Part shown: positions 43,513-53,030 of the stretch, in pieces
Position numbering within the stretch: position 1 is the first letter of the stretch
Layout: each line of letters opens with the position of its first letter
Assembly (NCBI RefSeq): GCF_004367585.1
Contig: NZ_CP038015.1
Span: 629,001-693,000 of the forward strand
Length of the DNA stretch: 64,000 nt
Source of the DNA: Paenisporosarcina antarctica
Lineage (GTDB): Bacteria; Bacillota; Bacilli; Bacillales_A; Planococcaceae
Reading direction: 5' to 3'
The notes under the pieces: generated by a model
The model's database searches: none
Told to the model about the DNA's origin: nothing
Seen by the model: only the letters and a program-made list of their open reading frames with translations
Made by a program: the position numbers and the translations under genes

Positions 43513-43988
43513 CCAATAAAACCTTGCTTTATGAAAAATTTTTTGTATAAATAATCATTTGTTAGGCAAAACTAGATTAAAAGAGATAAAACATGAAAAA
43601 TATCATTTTAAATACACTTTTACTTATCGTTCTATTCGCCTTAACTGGTAGTAATGATTAGATGTACAATAATTGATTCGTTTACCACTAAAAAGAATTA
43701 TGGTATTTTTTCTTTATACGAGACTAAATTTTTGAAGAAGAAAAAGAAGAAAAACTTTTAGCGGTTGGTCTTTTCAATAATTTCATCTGGGTCAATGCCC
43801 CTGAAAACTCACCTGAAAAATGGGTGAGTTTTTTCGTTTAGAACTATTAAATTAATAAAAGTTTTTCCATGGAATTTCATCTACAAAAATACTACTATCA
43901 CCATTCGAAATAAATTCTGAATATTTCCCTACTATGATGCTATATTTAACTTGTAAAAGTATTCAGAAAAAGAATGGAGTCAAAAACC
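43513..43988. other. intergenic region with a truncated signal-peptide ORF
   Basis: About 475 bases. At 43593-43661 a 22-codon frame (MKNIILNTLLLIVLFALTG then SND) looks like the start of a lost secreted protein. Further on, a stretch near 43730-43840 is open but has no start. A terminator lies at 43804. Confidence 0.45.
43804..43836 (+). terminator. intrinsic terminator
   Basis: AAAACTCACC/GGGTGAGTTTT stem and T-run. Confidence 0.8.
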
Positions 43989-45086
43989 ATGAGCGAAAAG
44001 AATCTTTTGTTCGAAGCATTTAAACAAACCAAGTATCAGGTAGCTGGTCATGGGAAAAGAGAGGTTCATATACTAAAAGAGGCATTGCAAGAATTTGATG
44101 GCCAGCAAGAAAGTGATATATATGGTAAGGGGAAAGTTATCGAAGAATTTCAAGTGAAAATGGCAGCTTATTTAGGCAAAGAAACGGCGGTATTTTTCCC
44201 AAGTGGAACGATGGCGCAGCAAATTGCTTTAAGAATATGGTGTGATAAAAAAGTTCTGAGAAAAGTTGCGTATCATCCATTATGCCATTTAGAGATTCAT
44301 GAGGAAGATGGATTAAAGGAATTGCATCAAATTGAGCCTGTTCTACTTGCTAATAAAAATCGATTGATTGAATTAGACGATGTGTTGAGTATGGAAGACG
44401 AAGTAGCTTGCGTATTGCTTGAATTGCCTCAACGTGAAATTGGCGGTCAATTACCAGACTACGAAACGATAGAAAATATTTCCAAATATTGCCGTAATAA
44501 AGGAATTATGTTGCATCTGGATGGCGCTAGATTATTTGAAATCCTTCCATATTATAAAAAGTCTGCAGTTGAGGTTTGTAGTCTTTTTGATAGTGTATAT
44601 GTTTCTTTATACAAAGGAATTGGTGGGATTGCGGGAGCAATTCTTGCGGGTGATACAGATTTTACTGAGAAGTCAAAAGTATGGAAAAGACGTCATGGTG
44701 GGGATTTAATCAGTCTGTATCCGTATATAATTAGTGCTGATTATTATTTTGATCAAAGATTAGAAAAAATGGAGCAATATTATGTAGAAGCGAAAGAGCT
44801 CGCTCAAATGTTTAACTCCTGCCATGCAGTGTCCACTATGCCACTCGAGCCCGTTTCAAATATGTTTCACGTCCATTTTCATGCATCAAAAGAGCAATTA
44901 GAGGCTGTTTTATTAGAAATATATGAGGCAACAGATGTTGGTTTAACTAGCTATTTAAGAGCTACAAGTGAGGTAGCTTGTAATTACGAAGTAAGTATTG
45001 GCGATCTGTATGCTGCTTTACCTAAAGAAAAAGTGAAACAGGTATTTCTAATGCTTGATCAGAGAATGAGAGAACTGAATAATTAA
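43989..45086 (+). CDS. threonine aldolase/beta-eliminating lyase family PLP enzyme
   Basis: 365 residues, fold type I. The PLP-binding lysine is in VSLYKGIGG; the Asp contacting the pyridine nitrogen is in LHLDGARLFE; TAVFFPSGTMAQQIAL forms the phosphate region. It resembles low-specificity threonine aldolases (LtaE) but diverges toward the C terminus, so the substrate is uncertain. The ATG at 43989 follows GGAG by 9 bases and is preferred to ATG 43974. Confidence 0.82.
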   Translation: MSEKNLLFEAFKQTKYQVAGHGKREVHILKEALQEFDGQQESDIYGKGKVIEEFQVKMAAYLGKETAVFFPSGTMAQQIALRIWCDKKVLRKVAYHPLCHLEIHEEDGLKELHQIEPVLLANKNRLIELDDVLSMEDEVACVLLELPQREIGGQLPDYETIENISKYCRNKGIMLHLDGARLFEILPYYKKSAVEVCSLFDSVYVSLYKGIGGIAGAILAGDTDFTEKSKVWKRRHGGDLISLYPYIISADYYFDQRLEKMEQYYVEAKELAQMFNSCHAVSTMPLEPVSNMFHVHFHASKEQLEAVLLEIYEATDVGLTSYLRATSEVACNYEVSIGDLYAALPKEKVKQVFLMLDQRMRELNN

Positions 45087-45170
45087 ATTCAAGTTCCTGA
45101 GATGAAATTATTCATGAATGGGTACCAACAAGTGTTGTGAATAAGAAAATAATATGTAATAACATACAAA

Positions 45171-45226
45171 AACCTAAATAGACCTTCCACGAGTTAAAAG
45201 CTTGTGGGAGGTCTATTTAGGTTTTT
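45171..45226 (+). terminator. intrinsic terminator
   Basis: AACCTAAATAGACC stem pairs with GGTCTATTTAGGTT with an inner CCAC/GTGG extension, then TTTTT. Confidence 0.88.
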
Positions 45227-45309
45227 AAATGATAGGCGGGATTTTCAGTTAAATTTCATTTTAGCTTGCTACATTGTATGTAATAAAAGATTTTTGGGAG
45301 GTATTCATG

Positions 45310-45624
45310 ATGAACAAAAAAACAACGGGTAAGTGGATTTCAGGAATTGCAGCAACGGTGACTGTAGCGTCCTTTATTGGATTTGTACAAATGAATCAAA
45401 TAGAGGCAGATAGCAATACATTGACTGAAGTGCGAGGTCACGGCGATTTACAATCAGATAACATTCCTCAATATTATGATGATGAAAGCCATGAAGAAGA
45501 TGAAAGATATGAGGATGACGACGATGATGATGAAGAGTATGAAGATGATGAAGAGCATGGAAGTAGAGGAGGGGAAGAATATCAAGGTATGCAGGTTTCT
45601 GAACGAAGAACGAGTAGATCATGA
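45310..45624 (+). CDS. small secreted, highly acidic protein
   Basis: 104 residues with a membrane anchor or signal peptide (ISGIAATVTVASFIGFV, about 10-27), then a tail dominated by Asp and Glu, including an uninterrupted seven-Asp-rich block (DDDDDDEEYEDDEE). Such tails bind cations. No ApbE acceptor motif (S/T-G-A-T/S type) is present. First gene of a five-gene unit; its TGA overlaps the apbE ATG. Confidence 0.7.
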   Translation: MNKKTTGKWISGIAATVTVASFIGFVQMNQIEADSNTLTEVRGHGDLQSDNIPQYYDDESHEEDERYEDDDDDDEEYEDDEEHGSRGGEEYQGMQVSERRTSRS

Positions 45625-46553
45625 TTAAGCGAGTTGAATTTTCTTGTATGGGGTCGTATTTCCACATTGAAGCGGAAAACCCATCAGAACTAGAGCAGTG
45701 GTTTGCCAAAGTGGAGAAAACGTATTCGCGATTTATAAAAGAAAGTGAACTTTCAAGGTTCAATCAAATGCCAATCTCGGATAACTGGATTCCAGTATCA
45801 CAAGAATTTTATTTTGTCATGGCCGAAGTAACTCGTTTTTATCAGATGACCGACTTTTTATTTAATCCCTTTCTAGGAGGTCAATTGAGAGCGCTTGGAT
45901 ATGATCGACCGTTTTCTGAAATGCAGAGACAAGTACAGAAAACCATGTGTCCACTATATCAAGAAAACGGTATTTTGCTTCATAAAGAACAGCCGATGAT
46001 AAAAAAAGTAAAAGAAGTGGAAGTCGATCTTGGCGGGTATATCAAAAGTTGGAGTGTCGACAAAGCTTTTCATATGGCTAAAGGGGAAGACGTGTTTATT
46101 AACGGGGGAGGAGATATGCGTTTTTCATTTATCCAACCTCAAGTAATTGGTGTAATGAACCCGTTTGACAGCGATACCGATATTGCACAACTAAACGTAC
46201 AAAAAGGATCGATTGCGACTTCAAATGTCTTGCATCGCCGCTGGCAGACAAAAGATGGAGAGTATCATCATGTCTTGAATGGACAGACAGGTGAAAATCC
46301 AACATCCAATGTCGTTCAAGTGACGGTTCTCGCTTCAACGACACGACAAGCTGAAGTGTATGCGAAAGTTTTATGTATGATGGACTTAGATCAAGTCGAA
46401 ATATGGATTGCGGAAAAACAACTGTCCATTGCAGCTATTATTATAATGGATAATAAATCGATTTGGGTGACTGGTAATATTAATGAATATTGTGAAGGAG
46501 TGACAACCGCATGGTCATCACAACGTGGGAATGGACCAGAGTTTCAGGCTTAA
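45621..46553 (+). CDS. ApbE-family FAD:protein FMN transferase
   Basis: 310 residues with VDLGGYIKSWSVDKA, INGGGDM and HHVLNGQTGENPTSN, the family's FAD- and metal-binding motifs. It attaches FMN covalently to Thr/Ser of exported redox proteins. Unusually for Gram-positives, no lipoprotein signal or leader is visible, so it may act inside the cell or be retained by a partner. It overlaps both neighbours, pointing to one operon with the membrane reductase and two-component genes. No obvious flavinylation target is in the window. Confidence 0.85.
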   Translation: MIKRVEFSCMGSYFHIEAENPSELEQWFAKVEKTYSRFIKESELSRFNQMPISDNWIPVSQEFYFVMAEVTRFYQMTDFLFNPFLGGQLRALGYDRPFSEMQRQVQKTMCPLYQENGILLHKEQPMIKKVKEVEVDLGGYIKSWSVDKAFHMAKGEDVFINGGGDMRFSFIQPQVIGVMNPFDSDTDIAQLNVQKGSIATSNVLHRRWQTKDGEYHHVLNGQTGENPTSNVVQVTVLASTTRQAEVYAKVLCMMDLDQVEIWIAEKQLSIAAIIIMDNKSIWVTGNINEYCEGVTTAWSSQRGNGPEFQA

Positions 46554-47065
46554 CTTCTTTTTTTCTGATTTTTATATCTGTATTTGCAGGGCTTTTACAC
46601 AGTGCTCCAATCTCTCCTCGTAAATGGAAAGTTTCTTTGTTTTTCTTTCATCAATTTACGGGTTGGCTCGGTTTTTTAATCATCATTTTTCATGGTGCTA
46701 TGTTGCTTTTTGATAGTTATGTTAGTTATCAATGGTACGAAGTACTTGTTCCTTTTATGTCCGATGAACATCGGTTGTTAAATGGAATTGGAACAATTGC
46801 ATTTTATGGAATCTTTCTAATTTTACTTTCATCCGATATGATGAAGAAAGTAGGACGTTCCCTTTGGAAAAAAATTCACTTATTTTCACTCCCAGCTTAT
46901 CTTCTAGCACTTGTTCACGGGGTATTGGTTGGCACGGACAGTGATACAGGAACAATGATGACTATATATGCAGGAACTTCTTTCCTCCTTTTGGCAGCAT
47001 TAATGATGAAGAGAGTGAGCGTAGCTTTTCAAAAGAAGGAACGGTCCATGGCAAAGGAAGGTTGA
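46511..47065 (+). CDS. ferric-reductase-like transmembrane protein
   Basis: 184 residues with five to six helices. Conserved histidines sit in helices (FFHQFTGWLGF, IIFHGAMLLF, KIHLFSLPAYLLALVHG), fitting haem b ligands of the ferric reductase/MsrQ domain. It lacks the cytoplasmic NAD(P)H-flavin domain, so electrons must come from quinones or a partner. Overlaps apbE by 43 bases; AAGGAGTG precedes its ATG. Confidence 0.78.
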   Translation: MVITTWEWTRVSGLTSFFLIFISVFAGLLHSAPISPRKWKVSLFFFHQFTGWLGFLIIIFHGAMLLFDSYVSYQWYEVLVPFMSDEHRLLNGIGTIAFYGIFLILLSSDMMKKVGRSLWKKIHLFSLPAYLLALVHGVLVGTDSDTGTMMTIYAGTSFLLLAALMMKRVSVAFQKKERSMAKEG

Positions 47066-47071
47066 TTGTAA

Positions 47072-47740
47072 ATGAATATTTTATTGGCAGAAGATGATCT
47101 GAAGTTAGGTCGTCTTCTTGCGCATAGTCTTAAAAAAGAATTTCATCAAGTGGACTGGGTAACAGATGGACAGGCGGCGTACGATTATTCGTCTTCTAAT
47201 TTATATGATGTGATTATTCTCGATTGGATGATGCCTGAAATGACTGGTCAAGAAGTGTGTTCAATGCTTCGGAAAGAAAATTGTCCGTCATCTATTTTAA
47301 TGTTAACGGCTCGTGATAGTGTCGATGATCGGGTAATGGGACTGGATTCAGGAGCAGACGACTATGTGGTGAAACCTTTTGAATTTGATGAGTTATTTGC
47401 ACGTATCCGGGCTTTAGCAAGACGTTCGATCAAACCGCTACTAGAAGAGACCATTGAAGTTGGACCTCTGCTACTAATTAAATCGGCCCATACACTGCAA
47501 GTAAATAATCAGCCGATTAGTCTTACTCATAAAGAATACTTACTTATGGAATCTTTAATGACTAACGCGGGACATGTACTTACAAGAGCGCAATTGATTA
47601 ATAAAATTTGGGGTATTGACGCGGAAGTGTTTGATAATAATCTCGACGTATTAGTAAAATTGACACGAAAAAAAATGAGAGAAGCACATGTAGAACAAAT
47701 GATTAAAAGTGTTCGCAATGTGGGCTATCAAATCGGATGA
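47072..47740 (+). CDS. OmpR-family response regulator
   Basis: 222 residues. Receiver with acidic pair D8-D9 region (AEDD), phospho-acceptor D51 (ILDWMMPEM), T/K switch residues (LTARD, VVKPF) and a C-terminal winged helix (SLTHKEYLLMESLM, VLVKLTRKKM). Partner is the kinase that overlaps its stop codon. Confidence 0.93.
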   Translation: MNILLAEDDLKLGRLLAHSLKKEFHQVDWVTDGQAAYDYSSSNLYDVIILDWMMPEMTGQEVCSMLRKENCPSSILMLTARDSVDDRVMGLDSGADDYVVKPFEFDELFARIRALARRSIKPLLEETIEVGPLLLIKSAHTLQVNNQPISLTHKEYLLMESLMTNAGHVLTRAQLINKIWGIDAEVFDNNLDVLVKLTRKKMREAHVEQMIKSVRNVGYQIG

Positions 47741-49020
47741 ACAGCATGGTTAGGAAGACAAAACGAAGATTGATGTGGAGTTTTGCAATTTTAACAATGG
47801 TGTTCTTACTATTATTTGTAGTTATCGCCTATGTGACAGTGTCCAGGTCTATCTTAAGTGACCAGGAAGACATAGTAACTGCTAAGATTTCAGATAAGTA
47901 CATCGAACGTTTTGTCCATGAGGCAAATGAGCAGAGGGGAAACGAGAAAAATAATGATGGAGATGGAGATGGAGATGGAGATGGAGATGGAGATGGAGAT
48001 GGAGATGAAGTTGTAGATGGTGATTTAATTGCCATCGTTTCATATAAAGGAGAAGTTGTTCAGGGACAAGGTGAAGAACTAGAGAAATTAATAGAAGAGT
48101 GGATTCCGAAATCACTGGAGATTAGAGAATTGGATGAAGATGATCGTGATTATTTGATCGCGGCTAGACCACTTGAAAATATCGGATATGTTTATAGTGG
48201 GACTGAAATTACCCAACAAAAAGAAGTGTTGAATCGACTGTTTGTAGTACTTCTATTATTGACCGCACTATTTACATTTGTAGCCATGACGCTTTCCTTT
48301 ATTATGACTGGGAAAGCAATTCGCCCAATTATGAATTCCGTTGAGCGCCAACGTGATTTTGTTAATGATGCGTCTCATGAACTTCGAACTCCTCTCAGTA
48401 TTCTCTCTGCTGGACTTGTCATATTGGAGGAGGAAGATGGTGAGAAACTGTCTGATTTTTCAAAGCAAACGGTCGATGATATGTCTGATGAAGTGAGGAG
48501 AATGACTTCACTAGTGAATAATTTGTTGCTACTTGCCCGATCCGATTCTGGCAAGTTAGTGCTGGAGAAGAAAGAGTTCGATTTGTCTGCACTTCTCTTT
48601 CGCTCAATTCGTTCATTCTCCAAAGTTGTAGAAGATAATGAGTTATCACTGACAAGCGATATACAGGAAAATGTGCACTTCACGGGAGACCAAGAACGGC
48701 TTAAGCAGCTTCTATATTTATTTTTAGATAATGCCATAAAATATAACAGAAAAAATGGAAACATCCGTGTTCAATTAAACACAACAGAGATATATAATCG
48801 TATTTCAGTAATAGATACTGGAATTGGAATTGCACCAGAGCATCAGATAAAAATATTTAATCGCTTTTATCGAGTAGATGAAACGCGTTCACGAGCTATG
48901 GGCAGTAACGGCATCGGTCTTTCCATTGCACGTTTTATTGTACAAGCACATGGAGGGTTCATTGAAGTAGACAGTACAGTCGGTAAAGGGACTTGTTTTA
49001 CGATACTTTTGCCCAAATAA
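47737..49020 (+). CDS. sensor histidine kinase with an Asp-Gly repeat in the sensor loop
   Basis: 427 residues. Two membrane helices (about 14-35 and 170-190) flank an extracytoplasmic loop that contains eight DG pairs plus D (residues 74-90). HisKA domain with H214 (VNDASHELRTPLSIL), then HATPase with N box LDNAIKYN, G1 VIDTGIGI and G2 GSNGIGLSI. DGDGDG sequences often bind Ca2+ or similar ions, so metal sensing is a reasonable guess. Coupled to the response regulator (ATGA overlap). Confidence 0.92.
   Translation: MNSMVRKTKRRLMWSFAILTMVFLLLFVVIAYVTVSRSILSDQEDIVTAKISDKYIERFVHEANEQRGNEKNNDGDGDGDGDGDGDGDGDEVVDGDLIAIVSYKGEVVQGQGEELEKLIEEWIPKSLEIRELDEDDRDYLIAARPLENIGYVYSGTEITQQKEVLNRLFVVLLLLTALFTFVAMTLSFIMTGKAIRPIMNSVERQRDFVNDASHELRTPLSILSAGLVILEEEDGEKLSDFSKQTVDDMSDEVRRMTSLVNNLLLLARSDSGKLVLEKKEFDLSALLFRSIRSFSKVVEDNELSLTSDIQENVHFTGDQERLKQLLYLFLDNAIKYNRKNGNIRVQLNTTEIYNRISVIDTGIGIAPEHQIKIFNRFYRVDETRSRAMGSNGIGLSIARFIVQAHGGFIEVDSTVGKGTCFTILLPK
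47956..48006 (+). repeat. hexanucleotide microsatellite (GATGGA)8
   Basis: Eight uninterrupted GATGGA units plus GAT. The six-base unit keeps the reading frame whatever its copy number, so slippage would change only the length of the Asp-Gly loop of the kinase. Confidence 0.9.
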
Positions 49021-49117
49021 TAGTGTGCACTCACGAGAAATCATTTGTTAAACAAAACAAGAAAGTGTAGTGTGGCGTCGCTGAAAGAATTGAATTAGTT
49101 AATACTGAATAAATAAA

Positions 49118-49163
49118 AAGACACCACCATGCGGCAGTTAGCCGGATTGAAGGTGTCTTTTGT
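49118..49163 (+). terminator. intrinsic terminator of the redox operon
   Basis: AAAGACACC/GGTGTCTTT stem with a loop that can itself pair, followed by TTGTTT. Confidence 0.75.
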
Positions 49164-49461
49164 TTGGATTACGAGAATCTGGATAGACATAATACAACAA
49201 TTAACAATCAAAGAGAAGAATATTTAAAAATCAGAGACCTTATTTATTGGAAATATATATATTATAAATTTCTCTCAAGTTATAAAACATGTTATCGATT
49301 CACCTATCCACGTAAGGGTTTCATGTAGCGGGAACGAATTCTCCATACTTAAATCCTCATTACTTATCATTATTGGTTATTCCTCGCCACATATCAAATT
49401 TATATATGAGATCCCATTCGCCGTGGTGAGTAATATTTGAGTTCAATTGAAAGTAACTCTG

Positions 49462-49488
49462 CGACCTTTTTTTTCAACGGTCGTTTTT
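49462..49488 (+). terminator. short terminator-like hairpin
   Basis: CGACC/GGTCG stem followed by TTTTTG. Confidence 0.5.
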
Positions 49489-49775
49489 GTGTGTGAGAAA
49501 GTCTACGGTTCCTATATTTTACTATATTCCCATCGAGTTAGATTTAAGCACTTAATTAAAATTTAAAAGTTAATAAATACTTTAGATTTTTTGGATTAGT
49601 TGAAATTATTTTTGATAACCGATACGAAATGAATGTATCTAAAGTGTTTTCTACTTTTCCATATGTATGAAATCGGAGATTAAATTAAGAACAACTAAGA
49701 TAACTAAAACTATTCGGTATTTTAAGTCATCTTCGCTCATATCATGTATTAATCAAGCCCTGAATGGAGGGAACT

Positions 49776-51671
49776 ATGGATATTTTAAATAAGGTGAAGA
49801 GTTACCGTGAAGAAGAAAACAAACTTAAGTGGGAAGGCACATTTTCCGAATACTTAGCCATTGTGAAGGAAAGACCAAGCGTTGCCCAAACGGCTCATTC
49901 ACGCGTTTATAATATGATAAAGAGTTCTGGTTTAACGGAAAGAAACGGTCAGAAATTGTACCATTTTTTCGGGGAAGAAATATTTGGGCTTGAGCTGGCG
50001 CTTGAACGACTTGTAGAAGAATACTTTCATCCAGCAGCAAAAAGACTTGATGTTCGAAAACGTATTTTACTCTTAATGGGGCCAGTTAGTGGTGGGAAAT
50101 CGACCATTGTAACACTACTAAAACGTGGTTTTGAGAAATATTCCAAGACAGATGAAGGCGCAGTTTATTCAATTAAAGGTTGTCCTATGCACGAAGATCC
50201 ACTCCACCTTATTCCGCATGAGTTGCGTACCGATTTTTTTGATGAGTATGGGATTCATATTGAGGGAAGTTTGTCACCGTTAAACGTAATGCGGCTTGAG
50301 AAGGAATATCATGGGCATCTTGAAGATGTAATGGTTGAGCGTATTTTCTTCTCCGAAGACAAACGAGTTGGAATTGGAACGTATACTCCATCTGACCCGA
50401 AATCACAAGATATTGCTGATTTAACGGGGAGTATTGATTTTTCAACGATTGCAGAATTTGGTTCTGAATCTGATCCTCGTGCCTATCGTTTTGATGGTGA
50501 ATTAAATAAAGCAAACCGTGGAATGATGGAATTTCAAGAAATGTTAAAATTAGATGAAAAATTCCTTTGGTTGTTGTTATCTTTGACACAGGAAGGTAAT
50601 TTTAAAGCAGGTAGATTTGCATTAATTAGTGCTGATGAGCTGATTGTAGCCCATACGAACGAAACAGAATATCTTTCATTTATATCAAATAAGAAAAATG
50701 AGGCACTTCATTCAAGAATTATTGTAATGCCGATTCCGTACAATTTAAAAGTTAGTCAGGAAGAACGGATTTATGAAAAAATGATTAAGGATAGTGATAT
50801 GACGCATGTACATATTGCTCCCCAGGCACTTCGAGCTGCTGCAATTTTTTCGATTTTGACAAGACTGGAAGTTCCTAAAAAACAAGGTATTGATATTGTG
50901 AAAAAAATGCGACTTTATGATGGGGAAAATGTGGAAGGATTTAACCAAATTGATGTCGAGGAACTTCAGAAGGAGTTTCCAAATGAAGGGATGAATGGAA
51001 TTGATCCGCGTTATGTGATCAACAGAATTTCATCAGCAATCATTCGTAAGGAAGTTCCATCCATTAATGCACTGGATGTTTTACGTTCACTAAAAGAAGG
51101 GCTAGACCAACATGCCTCTATTTCAACGGAAGACCGGGATAAATATATGAATTATATTGGCATAGCTAGAAGAGAATATGATGAAATTGCCAAGAAAGAA
51201 ATTCAAAAAGCCTTTGTCTATTCCTATGAAGAGTCAGCAATAACATTAATGGATAATTACCTTGATAATGTAGAAGCATTTTGTAATAAAAATAAAATTA
51301 GAGATGTGTTAACGGGTGAAGAAATGAATCCCGACGAAAAACTAATGCGCTCCATTGAAGAACAAATTGGCATTTCAGAAAATGCTAAAAAAGCATTTAG
51401 AGAGGAAATACTCATTCGCCTTTCTGCCTATGCTAGAAAAGGAAAACGTTTTGAATATAACTCTCATGAGCGTTTACGTGAAGCCATTCAAAAGAAACTT
51501 TTTGCGGATTTAAAAGATGTTGTCAAAATTACCACTTCATCCAAAACACCAGATGAATCACATCTCAAAAAGATTAACGAAGTAGTCGCTAGATTAATTG
51601 ATGAACATGGTTATAATTCTATTTCAGCCAATGAATTATTACGTTACGTTGGTAGCTTGCTCAATCGCTAA
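49776..51671 (+). CDS. prkA: PrkA AAA-type serine kinase/protease
   Basis: 631 residues from ATG 49776 (TGGAGGGA upstream), the size of B. subtilis PrkA. Walker A GPVSGGKST (102-110) in an AAA-like N-terminal domain, then the PrkA C-terminal domain. PrkA is induced early in sporulation and has been described as a serine kinase and as an ATP-dependent protease. It lies in the conserved order prkA-yhbH-spoVR, equivalent to yeaG-yeaH-ycgB of enteric bacteria. Confidence 0.95.
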   Translation: MDILNKVKSYREEENKLKWEGTFSEYLAIVKERPSVAQTAHSRVYNMIKSSGLTERNGQKLYHFFGEEIFGLELALERLVEEYFHPAAKRLDVRKRILLLMGPVSGGKSTIVTLLKRGFEKYSKTDEGAVYSIKGCPMHEDPLHLIPHELRTDFFDEYGIHIEGSLSPLNVMRLEKEYHGHLEDVMVERIFFSEDKRVGIGTYTPSDPKSQDIADLTGSIDFSTIAEFGSESDPRAYRFDGELNKANRGMMEFQEMLKLDEKFLWLLLSLTQEGNFKAGRFALISADELIVAHTNETEYLSFISNKKNEALHSRIIVMPIPYNLKVSQEERIYEKMIKDSDMTHVHIAPQALRAAAIFSILTRLEVPKKQGIDIVKKMRLYDGENVEGFNQIDVEELQKEFPNEGMNGIDPRYVINRISSAIIRKEVPSINALDVLRSLKEGLDQHASISTEDRDKYMNYIGIARREYDEIAKKEIQKAFVYSYEESAITLMDNYLDNVEAFCNKNKIRDVLTGEEMNPDEKLMRSIEEQIGISENAKKAFREEILIRLSAYARKGKRFEYNSHERLREAIQKKLFADLKDVVKITTSSKTPDESHLKKINEVVARLIDEHGYNSISANELLRYVGSLLNR

Positions 51672-51690
51672 TGTATTAATATGGATGAAA

Positions 51691-51727
51691 ACAAGACTGA
51701 TTACTTTTCATTAGTCTTGTTTTTTTT
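51691..51727 (+). terminator. intrinsic terminator after prkA
   Basis: ACAAGACT/AGTCTTGT stem and eight T, separating prkA from yhbH. Confidence 0.85.
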
Positions 51728-51811
51728 ATTAATTAATGGCAATAACTTGTTCGCTGAAGCATATTATAAGGGAATCAAAAACTTTCTAATAATAGATGGG
51801 TGTGGGTATAA

Positions 51812-52975
51812 ATGAACGAAAAACCTAATGATCGTTTTGTCATCTCACAGGAAAATTGGACTCTCCATCGAAAAGGACACCAAGATCAGATCCGACATAT
51901 GGACAAAGTAAAAGAAGCGATTAAGAATAACTTACCCGATTTAATTAGTGAAGAGAGTATTATTATGTCAAATGGACGAGATGTTATTAAAATTCCAATT
52001 CGTTCGTTAGACGAGTACAAAATTCGATACAATTCCGATAAGTCAAAACACGTTGGCCAAGGGGATGGCGATAGTAAAATTGGTGATGTTGTTGCTGGTG
52101 ACTCTGGGGATGGAAAAAAAGGTTCAGGGAAAGGGAAAGAAGCTGGGGACCAAGCAGGGCAAGACTTTTATGAGGCAGAGGTCACAATATCCGAGTTAGA
52201 AGATGTTCTTTTCAAAGAAATGGAGTTACCGAACTTGAAACGAAAAGAACAAGCTGACACAACAACCGAAAAAATTGAATTTAATGATATTCGTAGAAAA
52301 GGACTTATGGGTAACATTGATAAAAAGCGCACGATATTAACGGCTATCAAAAGAAACTCTATAAATGGAAAGGCTGAAATTACGCCAATCCATAATGATG
52401 ACTTACGTTTTAAAACATGGAATGATGTATTGAAACCTGAATCCAAAGCAGTTGTTCTTGCAATGATGGATACGAGTGCGTCCATGGGTAACTTTGAAAA
52501 ATATATGGCTAGAAGCTTCTTTTTCTGGATGACTAAGTTTTTACGTTCCAAATATGAAACGGTCGAAATTGAATTTATAGCTCATCATACAGAAGCTAAA
52601 GTGGTTTCAGAAGAAGATTTTTTTTCAAAGGGAGAAAGTGGTGGAACAATTTGTTCATCCGCTTATGAAAAAGCACTAGAGCTTGTTGAACAAAAATACA
52701 ATCCTGCGCTGTTCAATATTTACCCATTTCACTTTTCAGATGGAGAAAACATGTCGCGGGATAATGAAAAGTGTGTGAAGCTTGTAAATGAACTGATGGA
52801 AGTTTCCAGCATGTTTGGATATGGAGAAGTGAATACGCATAGTCGATATTCAACATTAATGACCACATATAAGTCAATTTCTAACCCTAAGTTTCGTCAC
52901 TATGTATTGAAAGAAAAACACGATGTTTACAATTCATTAAAAAGCTTTTTTCAAAAAGATATGACTTCCGTTTGA
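51812..52975 (+). CDS. yhbH: sporulation protein YhbH (DUF444, von Willebrand A-like)
   Basis: 387 residues: basic N terminus, a Gly/Asp/Lys-rich linker (about 80-115), and a von Willebrand A-like domain with MIDAS motif DTSASMG (D220). Members of DUF444 work with PrkA-type ATPases, as VWA proteins do with MoxR ATPases. Needed for normal sporulation in B. subtilis. Confidence 0.92.
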   Translation: MNEKPNDRFVISQENWTLHRKGHQDQIRHMDKVKEAIKNNLPDLISEESIIMSNGRDVIKIPIRSLDEYKIRYNSDKSKHVGQGDGDSKIGDVVAGDSGDGKKGSGKGKEAGDQAGQDFYEAEVTISELEDVLFKEMELPNLKRKEQADTTTEKIEFNDIRRKGLMGNIDKKRTILTAIKRNSINGKAEITPIHNDDLRFKTWNDVLKPESKAVVLAMMDTSASMGNFEKYMARSFFFWMTKFLRSKYETVEIEFIAHHTEAKVVSEEDFFSKGESGGTICSSAYEKALELVEQKYNPALFNIYPFHFSDGENMSRDNEKCVKLVNELMEVSSMFGYGEVNTHSRYSTLMTTYKSISNPKFRHYVLKEKHDVYNSLKSFFQKDMTSV

Positions 52976-53030
52976 ATGGGATAGTGCATGCACTTGGAAA
53001 CGAAAATAAATAGTCGAAGGGATTTAATTG

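Larger units (their letters stand above)
49021..49775. other. intergenic region before prkA
   Basis: About 750 bases, no gene supported. Two terminators (49118 and 49462). The prkA promoter is expected within the last 100 bases, but I could not define boxes; a CATATCAT near 49737 is only a weak sigma-E-like -10. Confidence 0.45.

Noticed and set aside
47829-48115. Minus-strand frames with Ser-Pro or Leu-His repeats
   Set aside because: They are the antisense reading of the (GATGGA)8 microsatellite inside the histidine kinase gene.
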